Origin: Arthrobacter pigmenti
GTDB lineage: Bacteria > Actinomycetota > Actinomycetes > Actinomycetales > Micrococcaceae
DNA length: 64,000 bases
NCBI RefSeq assembly: GCF_011927905.1
Contig: NZ_JAATJL010000001.1
Location: forward strand, 2,294,001-2,358,000
Direction of reading: 5' to 3'
Positions 51,901-60,516 of the stretch are shown piece by piece. Each line of letters begins with the position of its first letter. The stretch's first letter is position 1. The notes beneath the pieces are model-generated. The model saw only the letters and a program-made list of their open reading frames with translations, ran no database searches and was not told the origin of the DNA. A program made the position numbers and the translations under genes.

Positions 51901-53011
51901 GTTGCGGTTTCACCGCTTTCTCGTTCCGCACGATAGCTCGGACGAGTTGGTCGGTCAGCTGCGGTGGGGTGCTGTTGGCACTTAGCTGGAGCACAAGTGA
52001 GCCAAGGTTGACCGCGTCGAGTTCCTGTACAAACTGATTCAGTGTTCCGCGGCGTTCGGCGACCACAAGAACGCTCTTGCCCTGCTCGGCGAGCGCCGCT
52101 GCGGCGTTGAGCGCAGTTTGGGTCTGTCCTGTCCCCGGAGGCGAGGAAACGACGACGGATCCACCGGCGGCGACGGCGTCCAGGACACGCTGCTGTCCCG
52201 GATCTGCGTCGAGAATGAGGAACTCGGAGGAAGGATGCCTGTCATCGAGGGGCGTCTCGCGGGTGGGAGCCTCCGCGTCCGAGCGCGCTTCGATGCCCTC
52301 CCGCGCGGCGTCCATGAGCGCCGAAAGGAGCGGGTGCTCGGGGCTAATGGCAGGATCCGCCCCCACGTCGGCAAGGTCAGCGAAGGTTGAGACCAGGATG
52401 TGGTGCTCGATGGTCATTCCACGGACGTTGTCCGTGAGCATCCGGAGCTTGTCCAGCACTGGATGCGGATCGAACCGGGCGGTGCTGTATGCCAGGCGCG
52501 CAATAGCATCGGCGTCGCATTCAATGCCGTGATCCGTGCGCAGGGTGCGGACCAGGGCGGGGTTCAGCCGCGCATGCTCGGTGAGCTGGAGCTCGTAGTC
52601 ATCCTGGGACGCATGAACCGTCAGCGTCACTGCCGTGAGGAGGACCGGAGCGGTCAGCGAGTCAGTCCGGCCGTCGTCGGCCATAGTGCGCCACGAGGCG
52701 GTTCCCGCGGCGAGGTAGCCGACATCGATGCCTCGCTCGGAGGCAAGCTCGTATACCTTCGCCCGCAGCAGCCGCGCGGCCTTCATCGCTGCCGCATACT
52801 GGTCCGCGTCCCGCAACAGTGTTGACAGGCGGGTGCGCCGCCCGGCAAGCAGCTGGGCGAGACCCGAAGGGTGGGCGTGAGTGAGATCGATGCTGTTGGC
52901 TCGCGAGGGGGTGAAGTGGAGCAGAGTATCGATGCCCGCGTGCGGTCCAAGCCTGCGCAGCCATGGGATCAGGAAATCCTCAGCGGAGTCCCCGGCGTCC
53001 TGCACTGGCAC
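48977..53011 (-). CDS. Large superfamily-1 helicase-like protein with C-terminal nuclease-like domain
   Basis: A 1344-residue protein resembling DUF4011-type helicases. The N-terminal third is a conserved non-motor region. The P-loop reads SSPPGTGQTQT (about 52115-52144), with Gln where Walker A needs Lys. The Walker B-like site reads VIVLDAES (about 50511-50545), not DEAS. The helicase C-terminal part (RDAVIFSLGFGRTPHGR, VTALTRARYRLHVLTCF) looks conserved. The last domain, ESDGTERYRALTVRERSRLRPQLLERMGW, resembles a Vsr/MTES_1575-type nuclease fold, followed by a Gly/Ala/Glu-rich tail. GTG 53011 with a GAGGA site is preferred; ATG 53062 and 53086 are alternatives. It may act in DNA repair or defence; this is inference. 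Confidence 0.8.
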   Translation of the reverse strand: MPVQDAGDSAEDFLIPWLRRLGPHAGIDTLLHFTPSRANSIDLTHAHPSGLAQLLAGRRTRLSTLLRDADQYAAAMKAARLLRAKVYELASERGIDVGYLAAGTASWRTMADDGRTDSLTAPVLLTAVTLTVHASQDDYELQLTEHARLNPALVRTLRTDHGIECDADAIARLAYSTARFDPHPVLDKLRMLTDNVRGMTIEHHILVSTFADLADVGADPAISPEHPLLSALMDAAREGIEARSDAEAPTRETPLDDRHPSSEFLILDADPGQQRVLDAVAAGGSVVVSSPPGTGQTQTALNAAAALAEQGKSVLVVAERRGTLNQFVQELDAVNLGSLVLQLSANSTPPQLTDQLVRAIVRNEKAVKPQLDSLHETLVSHRHKLLDHVRSLHNVRSRWGCSPYQAMQSLAELTSLNPAPATTVRLKRSVMDSIPNRAELTARLRRAAELGGFSKEATQSPWYGAKLRNRKETEDAHGLAVDLARDIPLLRDKVRAVAEHSHIELGVTFEEWGGQLDLLVAVRASLDKFTPDIFDRPVTDLISATASSSWRRERTIEMSSMTRSRLRRVAKEYVRPGVHIADLHESLVEVQEQRTLWTKYATTERHPSVPTGLAEINNFYRKVDGQLREITGILAGTAGAPKLAKMPVEKLIDHLAALARDKQSLATLPERTLLIDEMRENGLGELLDDLAAREVGPRQVGGELELAWWQSALEAMISGDDYLAMSDGESLRRLEAEYRLADNAHVASGAGRIRWALAERWQAALETMPAEAEQLRALLRDGAPDLEALSVRADELVTALMPVWAASPLVLPLVLPEGKTFDAVIVLDAESISLQSVVPALARSRQVIAFGDDQLDGPRSFTVSVENGRRATPEHLPSAFTALGAVLPSLPLREVYRGVDKALTSFLSERFYDGSLTRLPSGSEVTGAARALTVEYLPDGTGMPSADHDGVESVAAEVTRAVDLVFEHIRSRPSYSLAVVTASARHAQRVGEAVRFAMADAPWAADFFKPGRESFRVVPIDRAAGLTRDAVIFSLGFGRTPHGRALHNFGPLSVPGGRGTFVTALTRARYRLHVLTCFRPEDLDPERLGHGALDFYELLRRELSGGEQQSTSTPVDSTNEDPLVADLIERLRNRGGNVSAHPEGVLDIVATGSRLGSDGDDPDQYVPPMAIESDGTERYRALTVRERSRLRPQLLERMGWRYMPLWTIEVFTDPEGCADLVGRYLGLADGNGLAAGNGNNMNSGTPNGTPAEDDVRAAGDIRAAGEAPATEGVVGSDGQAQEESPEQEGQDSLAAQPSSAASTSSGAHGDVIPQRAAEDDPRAWNDEDGNHDEWLKEQKPPHWS

Positions 53012-53159
53012 GGTTGTCCTCTTCCCTACGGCCTCACGACCTGATCTTGACCAGATAGGCATGTCTTCCAAGCTAACTGACGGCACGCCCGACCGCCTGC
53101 AAGCAACGCGGACAGGACTTCAAATTCCGAAGCTGTGCCCGGCAGCTACAGCGGAGACG

Positions 53160-54746
53160 CTACTCCCATTCGATAGTTCCCGGCGGCTTGCTGGTGACGT
53201 CGAGGACCACGCGGTTGACGCCGTCGACCTCGTTGGTGATCCTGTTGGAGATCCGGGCCAACAGCTCGTATGGAAGACGCGACCAGTCCGCGGTCATGGC
53301 GTCCTCGCTCGATACCGGCCGCAGGACGATGGGGTGGCCGTAGGTGCGGCCGTCACCCTGAACCCCAACGCTCCGCACATCCGCGAGGAGTACCACAGGC
53401 ATCTGCCACACCTCGTTGTCGAGGCCGGCAGCCGTGAGTTCCGCGCGGGCTATGGCGTCTGCCCGGCGCAGCAGGTCCAGCCGTTCCTGGTTGACGGACC
53501 CTACAATGCGGATGCCGAGTCCCGGTCCGGGGAACGGCTGGCGTCCCACGATCTCGGCGGGTAGGCCAAGCTGGGCGCCCACTGCGCGCACCTCATCCTT
53601 GAACAGCGTGCGCAGCGGCTCAACGAGCTCAAACTGCAAGTCCTCCGGCAGGCCACCGACGTTGTGGTGGCTCTTGATGTTGGCTGCGCCCTCGCCGCCG
53701 CCGGACTCGACAACATCCGGGTACAGGGTTCCCTGAACGAGGAAGCGGATCTTCTCGCCGTGCGCCTCCGCCTCGGCGATGATGGCGCGCTCGGCTTCCT
53801 CGAAAGCGCGAATGAACTCGCGTCCGATGATCTTCCGTTTGGCTTCGGGATCCTCGACGCCTTCGAGCGCGTCCAGGAACCGTTTCTGTTCGTTGGCGAC
53901 GTAGAGGTTGACGCCGGTCGCGGCGACAAAGTCGCGTTCGACCTGCTCTGCCTCGCCTTCGCGCAGCAATCCGTGGTCAACGAAGACGCAGGTGAGCTGG
54001 TCGCCCACAGCACGCTGGACGAGAGCGGCAGCGACGGCGGAATCAACCCCACCGGACAATCCGCAGATCACGCGGGAATCCCCGACCTGCGCCCGGATAC
54101 GCTCGACCTGCTCCTCGAGGATGTCCCCCGTGGTCCAGTTCGGATGCAGGCGCGCTCCCTTGAAGAGGAAGTTCTCGAGCACCCGCTGCCCATGGGCCGA
54201 ATGCTTCACCTCCGGATGCCACTGCACACCGTAGAGCTGCTTACCTTCGTGGGCGAACGCCGCTACCGGAGCGCCGGCAGTGCTTGCCAGAACATCGAAG
54301 CCGGCTGGCGCTTCCTGAACCGAATCGCCGTGACTCATCCAGGCGTTCTGGTGATCCGGGGTGCCTTCGAGGATGGACCGGGCGCCTTCGGAGACCGCGA
54401 CGTCGGTGGATCCATACTCCCGCAGACCGGTTTTCGCGACGGTGCCGCCGAGAGCAGAAGCCATCGCCTGGAAGCCGTAGCAAATGCCCAGAACGGGAAC
54501 ACCGGCGTCGAACAGTTCCGGATCAACGCGCGGGGCACCTTCCGCATACACGCTGGAGGGCCCGCCGGAAAGGATGATCGCCACAGGATTCCGGGCGAGC
54601 ATCTGCTCAGTGCTGAGGGTGTGCGGGACAATTTCGGAATACACATCCGCTTCCCGGACGCGGCGTGCGATCAGCTGTGCATACTGGGCGCCGTAATCGA
54701 CGACAAGAACCGGCTGGTGTTCTGATGGGGAAACGGGGGTACTCAC
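53160..54746 (-). CDS. guaA: GMP synthase (glutamine-hydrolysing)
   Basis: Aminates XMP to GMP. The 528-residue enzyme has the amidotransferase domain with nucleophile GICYGFQAM and the HPEV histidine, the ATP pyrophosphatase P-loop [10 protein letters not shown], and the C-terminal dimerisation domain ending [16 protein letters not shown] 54746 is preceded by TATTGT at 6 nt. guaB3, another purine gene, is 8.7 kb away. Confidence 0.97.
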   Translation of the reverse strand: MSTPVSPSEHQPVLVVDYGAQYAQLIARRVREADVYSEIVPHTLSTEQMLARNPVAIILSGGPSSVYAEGAPRVDPELFDAGVPVLGICYGFQAMASALGGTVAKTGLREYGSTDVAVSEGARSILEGTPDHQNAWMSHGDSVQEAPAGFDVLASTAGAPVAAFAHEGKQLYGVQWHPEVKHSAHGQRVLENFLFKGARLHPNWTTGDILEEQVERIRAQVGDSRVICGLSGGVDSAVAAALVQRAVGDQLTCVFVDHGLLREGEAEQVERDFVAATGVNLYVANEQKRFLDALEGVEDPEAKRKIIGREFIRAFEEAERAIIAEAEAHGEKIRFLVQGTLYPDVVESGGGEGAANIKSHHNVGGLPEDLQFELVEPLRTLFKDEVRAVGAQLGLPAEIVGRQPFPGPGLGIRIVGSVNQERLDLLRRADAIARAELTAAGLDNEVWQMPVVLLADVRSVGVQGDGRTYGHPIVLRPVSSEDAMTADWSRLPYELLARISNRITNEVDGVNRVVLDVTSKPPGTIEWE

Positions 54747-54752
54747 GCGTCA

Positions 54753-54758
54753 ACAATA
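54753..54758 (-). promoter_or_regulatory. Candidate -10 of guaA, leaderless
   Basis: TATTGT on the minus strand ends 6 nt before GTG 54746. Confidence 0.5.
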
Positions 54759-54791
54759 GTGGTAGCGGGGCTTGAGCTGCACATCGATTGC

Positions 54792-55253
54792 TCAGTACCT
54801 TTTGCTTGCTTCGGGATGCGCGGCCAGCTCTTCCTCGACCCTGCGGTGGATGCGCTTCTCCACGATGAAGGAAAGCAGTGGGACCACCCCGCCGAGCGCG
54901 ATCAATACGAACCGCGAGAAGGGCCAGCGCATGAACTGCCACAGCCGGAAATCGGCGATCAGGTAGACGACGTAGAGCCAGCCGTGAACGATCAGGACCG
55001 CAGTGGACAGGTTGAAGCCTCCCGCGGCATCGGCTGCCGCCTCGTTCACCAGTCCCAGTGCCCCGGCGGAACCGCCGGCGATGATCTCCGACTGGAACCC
55101 GTACTTCGCCACCATTTCCACCACGACGAGCAGCAGCATGACGCCGGTGGCATAGGCAAGCACCTTGTAGAAGCCCAGGGCCGAACGGATCTGTGCGTGC
55201 GTGCCTCCGAAGCGGCGCTTCTTGGCCGCAGGGCGGTGTGCAGGTGTGGTCAC
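54792..55253 (-). CDS. DUF3817-family membrane protein
   Basis: A 153-residue protein with about three helices: a basic start, FYKVLAYATGVMLLLVVVEMV, VLIVHGWLYVVYLIADFRLW and FVLIALGGVVPLLSFIVEKR. The HGWLYVVYL and GGVVPLLSFIVEKR stretches are typical of DUF3817, whose function is unknown. Its GTG overlaps the SURF1 stop by 4 nt. Confidence 0.88.
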   Translation of the reverse strand: MTTPAHRPAAKKRRFGGTHAQIRSALGFYKVLAYATGVMLLLVVVEMVAKYGFQSEIIAGGSAGALGLVNEAAADAAGGFNLSTAVLIVHGWLYVVYLIADFRLWQFMRWPFSRFVLIALGGVVPLLSFIVEKRIHRRVEEELAAHPEASKRY

Positions 55254-56080
55254 GTTTTTACCTCGTTGGCTTCAGGCGGGGTTGGGAGTGGATCTTGTTC
55301 GTGCTGCTCGTCCTGATCCTCCTCAAGCCGCCGACGGTGGTCATCGGCCACCAGGCGCCACCACAGGAAGAATGCGAAGCCGGCGAAGACGAACCATTCG
55401 ACGGCGTAGAAGATGTTGAGCCAGTTGACCGGTGTTTCCTGCGGTTGCGGAGCAACCGTTACAGCTTCCAGCGGTGGTTCGGGTGCAAGCGCTTGCCCAT
55501 CGACGACGGTGTTGAAGGACACCACGAAGCCGGAGTAGGCGGCGGAAATGTCCCAGACGTTGATGAGCTCAGCCACGGACAGCGTGGGGACCTGCCCAGG
55601 GACCGGACGCTGGGCCACCGGGGCCTCGGTTGGTAGCAGACGGCCTTCGACCGTGGCTGGGCCGGTAGTTTCAGGGACTGTTTCGGCCGATTGGGCGTCC
55701 GGGACCCAGCCGTGAACCACCGGGATGACCGCGGGAGGCGCGGGGGCGCCGTCGTCGTTGGTTTGGTTGACCTGAAAAGCCGAGACTACCCATAGGCCCT
55801 CACGCTCGCCCTGCAGGCGGGTCTGGACGAGAACCCGAGTGTCTGCAAGGAAGCGGCCCTCCATGCTGACCATCTGGTCCGCCGCCGTCGCCATCATGGG
55901 AACACCGGGTTCAAACACTTCCTGCAGGGGTTTTACCTGTTCCGTGGTACTTCTCGGCGGGGGTGCGGAGTCCTGGGACCGGCTGAATTGCCACTGGCTC
56001 AACAGGACGAAAACCGCAGCGATGGTCATCGCGAAGATCAGCGCGAGGATCCATCGCGGCTTGAGCGCGGTTTTCAACAC
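55250..56080 (-). CDS. SURF1 family protein
   Basis: A 276-residue protein with two membrane helices flanking an external domain, the SURF1 layout used in cytochrome c oxidase assembly. Seen: WILALIFAMTIAAVFVLLSQWQFSR, the VVHGWVPD segment, and a last helix FYAVEWFVFAGFAFFLWWRL. The loop before VVHGWVP reads NDDGAPAPPAVIP, encoded with the complement of ACGACGACGGCG at 55747-55758. GTG 56080 follows TACCGT by 6 nt. Confidence 0.88.
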   Translation of the reverse strand: MLKTALKPRWILALIFAMTIAAVFVLLSQWQFSRSQDSAPPPRSTTEQVKPLQEVFEPGVPMMATAADQMVSMEGRFLADTRVLVQTRLQGEREGLWVVSAFQVNQTNDDGAPAPPAVIPVVHGWVPDAQSAETVPETTGPATVEGRLLPTEAPVAQRPVPGQVPTLSVAELINVWDISAAYSGFVVSFNTVVDGQALAPEPPLEAVTVAPQPQETPVNWLNIFYAVEWFVFAGFAFFLWWRLVADDHRRRLEEDQDEQHEQDPLPTPPEANEVKT

Positions 56081-56086
56081 TCTTCA

Positions 56087-56092
56087 ACGGTA
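56087..56092 (-). promoter_or_regulatory. Candidate -10 of the SURF1 gene, leaderless
   Basis: TACCGT on the minus strand ends 6 nt before GTG 56080. Confidence 0.4.
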
Positions 56093-56219
56093 CTTCCTGA
56101 GCGCTTGCGCCAACGAATTGCGGCTCTGTCCAGGGAGCAGACCGAGACGGAAATCACGTCGGGAGCGGACACAGTAAAAAGTGATTGGGAAATATCTATC
56201 ACTTCGAGGGAATTGAGAC

Positions 56220-56225
56220 TACGAT
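56220..56225 (+). promoter_or_regulatory. Candidate -10 of the ABC exporter operon, leaderless
   Basis: TACGAT ends 8 nt before the proposed GTG start at 56234. Confidence 0.4.
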
Positions 56226-56233
56226 TGATTCTC

Positions 56234-57952
56234 GTGCGCTCGTACCCCTACCCCGATCCAGGCCCTCCTGACCTTCGTACTCCTACCCGCTACCTTTTGT
56301 GGCTGGCATCGAAGCAGAAGGGCACGCTGGCGGCCGCCGTTGTACTGGAAACGCTCCTCATGGTGGCGCAGGCAGTGGTGCCCTTTGTGCTCGGCCGTGC
56401 AATCGACGATGGCATCATCGCAGGCAACACCGACACGCTGCTGATGTGGGTCTCGGTGCTGGTCGCATTGACGCTGGCGCAGGCCTTCGCCGGCATGCTG
56501 GGACACCGCGCGGCGATCAGCAACTGGATGCAGGCGGCCTTCAAGTCGATTCGCCTCGTGGGCTTCAAAATCACGCGGACCGGCGACGCGCTGCCGCAGA
56601 AGCTCTCCACGGGTGAGGTTGTCTCCACCGCAGCATCAGATGCCACGCGCCTGGGCGAAATTTTCTATATAGCGGCCCGGCTTGCCGGCGCTCTCGCTTC
56701 CTGGCTGGTCGTGTGCGGTCTGATAGCGCTGAGCTCACCTGTGCTTGCCCTGGTGGTGCTTCTCGGCGTTCCAGCGAGCTGTGCACTGCTGTTGTTCGTG
56801 GTGCGTCCGCTGCAGGCACGTCAGCGTGAACAACGCGACGCGTCCGGCAAGATGACCGCTGTCGGCGCGGACACCGTGGCTGGCCTGCGTGTCCTGCGCG
56901 GCATCGGAGGAGAGCACATCTTCGTCAACCGTTACCGCGAGCGATCCACGGACACCCGCGACGCCGGCATCCGCGTAGCGCATTCGCTGGCAACGCTGGA
57001 GGCGTCACAGGTTTTCATCGCCGGTTCCTTCAGCGTGATTTTCACCTGGGTGGGCGCCACGCTGGTGCTCAACGGCGATATTGAGCCGGGCCAGCTCGTT
57101 GCCCTGTTTGGATACTCGATCTTCCTCATGACGCCGATCCGCACGGCAGCCGACGGCGTCTCACACTCGATCCGTGCGCATGTGGGCGCGCGGAAGATCA
57201 TCAACGTCCTGTCCGTGGACGCGAACGTCTCCGACAAGGGAACCGCCGGTGCCCCGGCAGGTCCCGCAGTGCTTGTGGACTCCGTCAGTTCCGTGGCCGT
57301 TCAGCCCGGCCGTTTGACCGCGCTGGTGTCGGCTGACCCGCGCTCTTCGGCGGATCTCGCGACCCGCCTGGGCCGATTCGATGACGCGGTGCTGCGCGAG
57401 GCAGTTGTCCGGTGGGGCGAATCTGCGTTGCACGAGGTGCCGCTGGATGAGGTCCGGACCCGGATTGTGGTGAGCGAGGCAAGTCCGCAGTTGTTCACCG
57501 GCAGTCTTCGTAGTCAGCTGGATCCGCACGGGCGCCATTCCGACGCCGATATCCTCGCAGCACTTGAGGCGTCCAGCGCGCTGGACATCCTCGACGGGCT
57601 GGAGGGTGGGCTCGACCACGAGGTAACCGAACGCGGCCGCGGGTTCTCGGGTGGACAGCGGCAGCGGCTGGTGTTCGCACGGGCGCTACTGACTGACGCC
57701 GAAACGCTGGTGCTCATCGAGCCAACGAGCGCCGTCGACGCGCACACGGAGTCCCGCATTGCCGCGCGGCTGGGAAGTGCGCGGGGAACGCCTGGCCAGA
57801 CCACCGTCGTCGTAACCGCAAGCCCGTTGATGCTCGGGGTAATGGACCACGTCGTCTTCCTCGAGGACGGGCGTCTCAGCACCGAAGGAACACACCAGGA
57901 ACTGATGTCCAGCATCCCTGCCTACCGAAACGTGGTGATTCGCAGTGAGTGA
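56234..57952 (+). CDS. ABC exporter half-transporter, degenerate nucleotide-binding domain
   Basis: A 572-residue protein: six predicted helices (residues about 20-310) and a C-terminal nucleotide-binding domain. In that domain the expected Walker A is replaced by VSADPRSSADLA without Gly or Lys, and Walker B reads LVLIEPTSAVD with Ile for the first Asp. The signature FSGGQRQRL is intact. It therefore cannot hydrolyse ATP alone, and forms a heterodimer with the next gene (8-nt overlap). The longest frame starts 82 codons earlier, in sequence that does not look coding; GTG 56234 is preferred. Confidence 0.9.
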   Translation: MRSYPYPDPGPPDLRTPTRYLLWLASKQKGTLAAAVVLETLLMVAQAVVPFVLGRAIDDGIIAGNTDTLLMWVSVLVALTLAQAFAGMLGHRAAISNWMQAAFKSIRLVGFKITRTGDALPQKLSTGEVVSTAASDATRLGEIFYIAARLAGALASWLVVCGLIALSSPVLALVVLLGVPASCALLLFVVRPLQARQREQRDASGKMTAVGADTVAGLRVLRGIGGEHIFVNRYRERSTDTRDAGIRVAHSLATLEASQVFIAGSFSVIFTWVGATLVLNGDIEPGQLVALFGYSIFLMTPIRTAADGVSHSIRAHVGARKIINVLSVDANVSDKGTAGAPAGPAVLVDSVSSVAVQPGRLTALVSADPRSSADLATRLGRFDDAVLREAVVRWGESALHEVPLDEVRTRIVVSEASPQLFTGSLRSQLDPHGRHSDADILAALEASSALDILDGLEGGLDHEVTERGRGFSGGQRQRLVFARALLTDAETLVLIEPTSAVDAHTESRIAARLGSARGTPGQTTVVVTASPLMLGVMDHVVFLEDGRLSTEGTHQELMSSIPAYRNVVIRSE

Positions 57953-59732
57953 TACCCAGACAGCAACGCATACGCAGGGCGCAGACACGCTTACGTCGGG
58001 GAAGCTTCCCGTTGCCGACGCCCGCGCGGTGAAGGTGGAGTCGCTCCGGCTGATCCGCCGGCACAAGGGCGGGCTGAGCAAGGTTGTGCTGCTGTACGTG
58101 GGGTCGGCAGCTGCGGGGCTTGTGGGTCCGTTTATCCTCGGCAACGTCGTCGATGCGGTGCTTGCCGGGACAACTGCCGGTTTCATTGCGTCGATGTCAC
58201 TGCTCATGCTGGGGTTCCTTGCCGTCCAGGCAATCCTCCGAAGGTTCGCCGTGCGTGCGGGAATGGTCTTCGGCGAAACAGTATTTGCCGAATTGCGCGA
58301 GGACTTCATGGCGCAGGTGACGTCGCTTCCCCTCTCGACTGTGGAGAAAGCCGGCACCGGTGACCTTGTGTCCCGCACAACCAACGACGTTGACTCCGTG
58401 TCACACACCGTGCGCTTCGGGGTACCCCAGGTGGTGGTGTCGGTCGTGACCATCATCATCACCCTCGCTGCTGCCGTACTCACCTCTCCCCTGCTCTCCA
58501 TTGCACTGCTGGTCGGAGTGCCTTTGCTCTATCCCGCTACGCGCTGGTACCTGAAGAGGAGCTCCGCCGGATACAAGGCGGAGCGGGAGAGTTACGCGGT
58601 AGTTAACGGCTCCATCACCGAAACCATCGAGGGTGCACGAACTGTTGACGCGCTCGGTCTAGGTGGCCTGCGCCGCAACCGCATCAATGATTCACTGGAA
58701 GGCAGCTTCCGGGCCGAGCGTTACACCCTCTGGCTCCGGTCAATCCTGTTTCCTGCCGCCGATACGGCATTCTGGCTTCCCGTCGCCGGTGTCCTCCTGT
58801 GGGGTGGCTGGCTTGCCTCCCTCGACGCCGTTACACCAGGAGCCGTTGCGACGGTGGCCCTCTTTGCGGTCCGGTTGATAGACCCCGTGGACCTGCTGAT
58901 CATGTGGACCGACGAAATCCAGGTCGGCGCAGCGTCCCTCGCACGAATCATCGGCATCAAGGACGTGCCCTCCGACCGGACAGCCACTGATGCACAGCCG
59001 GTAACGGAGGACATCCTGGTCTCAGGGGCCCGTTACGCGTACCGGCCGGGACATGACGTCCTGCACGGCGTCGACCTCCAGTTGCACCGTGGCGAGCGGC
59101 TGGCGATGGTCGGTCCATCGGGTGCAGGCAAGTCGACGCTCGGACGTCTGATTGCGGGTATCCATGCGCCAACCGACGGTTCGGTGACAGTGGGCGGTGT
59201 CCCGTTGGTGGACCGCCCACTCGATGCGCTGCGCCGGGAGGTGGCCCTGGTGACGCAGGAACACCACGTTTTCGTCGGATCCCTTGCGGATAACGTGCGC
59301 CTCGGCAAGGCGGACGCCACGCAGGGCGAGATAGAAAAAGCACTCGACGACGTCGGCGCCCTGGCTTGGTCGCGTGCCCTGCCCGAAGCCCTCGAGACGG
59401 AAGTGGGCTCCGGCGCCTACGAGCTCACCCCGGCACAGGCACAGGAAGTAGCACTGGCAAGGCTGGTGCTGGCAGACCCGCACACACTGGTACTGGACGA
59501 GGCGACGTCGTTGATCGACCCGCAGGCGGCGCGCGACCTGGAGCGATCACTCAGCGCGGTGCTGGAGGGGCGGACGGTTGTGGCTATTGCGCACCGCCTG
59601 CATACAGCGCACGACGCCGACCGCGTCGCCGTAGTGGAGAACGGCAACATCACCGAACTCGGGTCGCACGACGAACTGCTGGCGCTAAATGGTTCGTACG
59701 CTTCGCTGTGGAGGTCCTGGCGGACTGAATAG
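57945..59732 (+). CDS. ABC exporter half-transporter, intact Walker motifs, altered signature
   Basis: A 595-residue partner of the previous gene. Six helices, then Walker A GPSGAGKSTLGRL, Q-loop VTQEHHVF, Walker B TLVLDEATSLID and switch histidine IAHRL all intact, while the signature reads ELTPAQAQEVALAR in place of LSGGQ. Together the two halves make one good ATP site. The substrate is unknown; such exporters often move drugs or lipids. The GTG start lies within the previous gene. Confidence 0.93.
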   Translation: MSDTQTATHTQGADTLTSGKLPVADARAVKVESLRLIRRHKGGLSKVVLLYVGSAAAGLVGPFILGNVVDAVLAGTTAGFIASMSLLMLGFLAVQAILRRFAVRAGMVFGETVFAELREDFMAQVTSLPLSTVEKAGTGDLVSRTTNDVDSVSHTVRFGVPQVVVSVVTIIITLAAAVLTSPLLSIALLVGVPLLYPATRWYLKRSSAGYKAERESYAVVNGSITETIEGARTVDALGLGGLRRNRINDSLEGSFRAERYTLWLRSILFPAADTAFWLPVAGVLLWGGWLASLDAVTPGAVATVALFAVRLIDPVDLLIMWTDEIQVGAASLARIIGIKDVPSDRTATDAQPVTEDILVSGARYAYRPGHDVLHGVDLQLHRGERLAMVGPSGAGKSTLGRLIAGIHAPTDGSVTVGGVPLVDRPLDALRREVALVTQEHHVFVGSLADNVRLGKADATQGEIEKALDDVGALAWSRALPEALETEVGSGAYELTPAQAQEVALARLVLADPHTLVLDEATSLIDPQAARDLERSLSAVLEGRTVVAIAHRLHTAHDADRVAVVENGNITELGSHDELLALNGSYASLWRSWRTE

Positions 59733-59785
59733 CTTCCCCAATGTGGGCCGCGCTCTTCGCCGGTGAGCAACGTGGACAGCAGCAC

Positions 59786-59839
59786 GAGCAACCTGGAGAT
59801 TGGTGAGGGAAATTTCCCTCACCAATCTCCAGGTTGCTC
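59786..59839. terminator. 54-bp perfect palindrome between convergent genes
   Basis: Arms of 27 bp meet with no spacer at GGGAAATTTCCC; the left arm starts GAGCAACCTGGAGATTGG. It lies 53 nt after the exporter stop and 13 nt before the PTS IIA stop, so it should terminate both. Such long spacer-free palindromes are rare since they are cut or deleted during replication. Confidence 0.9.
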
Positions 59840-59852
59840 CCCGTAGCCGGCA

Positions 59853-60338
59853 TCAGTGGTCGAAGAAGACCAGGGACGAGTTGATGAGTTCACTGATGAC
59901 TTCGGCGTCGTGAGCCCGGCGCAGGGACTCCCGGAAGTTCTCCTTGAACAGCGAGCGCGCCAGGGTGGCCAGCACCTCAAGGTGTTCCGAGTACGACTCC
60001 GCCGGCGTAGCGATCAGAAGCACGAGGGTTGCTGGGCCGTCCACCGCCCCGAAGTCCAGGCTGTGGCCATAACGCGTGACTCCCACGGCTATGGAGGTCT
60101 GCTGCACGTACTGGCTGCGCGCGTGTGGCACGCCCACCCCGCCGGGAAGGCCCGTAGCCATCTGGTGCTCGCGGGAGTTGACCTGTTCGAGGAAGGCGTC
60201 GAGATTGGTGATCCGGCCGCTCTCGAACAGCCGCTGCGCAAGCTGGGCTGCGGCGTCGGACTTGTCCACAGCCACCATGTCGAGGACCACCAACTCAGGG
60301 GTGGTCAATTCGGCGTCGTGCAGGTCAAGCGGTGTCAC
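59853..60338 (-). CDS. PTS system EIIA-type protein (fructose/mannitol fold)
   Basis: A 161-residue protein with the type-2 EIIA phosphorylation site GVGVPHARSQYV (His72) and the TLVLLIATPAESYSEHLEVLATLAR stretch. No EIIB, EIIC or HPr gene is adjacent, so it serves a remote transporter or regulation. The start is GTG 60338, downstream of the 54-bp repeat and on the same strand as glpD. Confidence 0.85.
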   Translation of the reverse strand: MTPLDLHDAELTTPELVVLDMVAVDKSDAAAQLAQRLFESGRITNLDAFLEQVNSREHQMATGLPGGVGVPHARSQYVQQTSIAVGVTRYGHSLDFGAVDGPATLVLLIATPAESYSEHLEVLATLARSLFKENFRESLRRAHDAEVISELINSSLVFFDH

Positions 60339-60404
60339 AACCGGCCTCTCGCGAGTTCTACGGAACGAAAATGCGCAGAAAGAGTGCGCCGGACCAATCC
60401 GTTC

Positions 60405-60516
60405 CTAGCGCGTCAGAACTTCCCCACACTCGCTTCGCTCGTGCGGGTACCCCTGTCCCTAGCGCGTCGGAACCTCCCCACACTCGCTTCGCTCGTGCGG
60501 GTACCCCTGTCCCTAG
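60405..60516. repeat. 54-bp tandem repeat, two copies plus start of a third, between glpD and the PTS gene
   Basis: CTAGCGCGTCAGAACTTCCC at 60405 recurs with small changes at 60459 and the boundary CTAGC returns at 60513. Each unit contains CACACTCGCTTCGCTCGTGC and GGGTACCCC. The glpD stop codon (complement CTA at 60513-60515) falls exactly on the unit boundary. The unit resembles the 55-bp unit near dapE on the other strand. Confidence 0.93.

Noticed and set aside
50387-51985. 532-codon + strand frame opposite the giant helicase
   Set aside because: The minus strand is one uninterrupted 1344-residue protein; no recognisable domain in the + frame.
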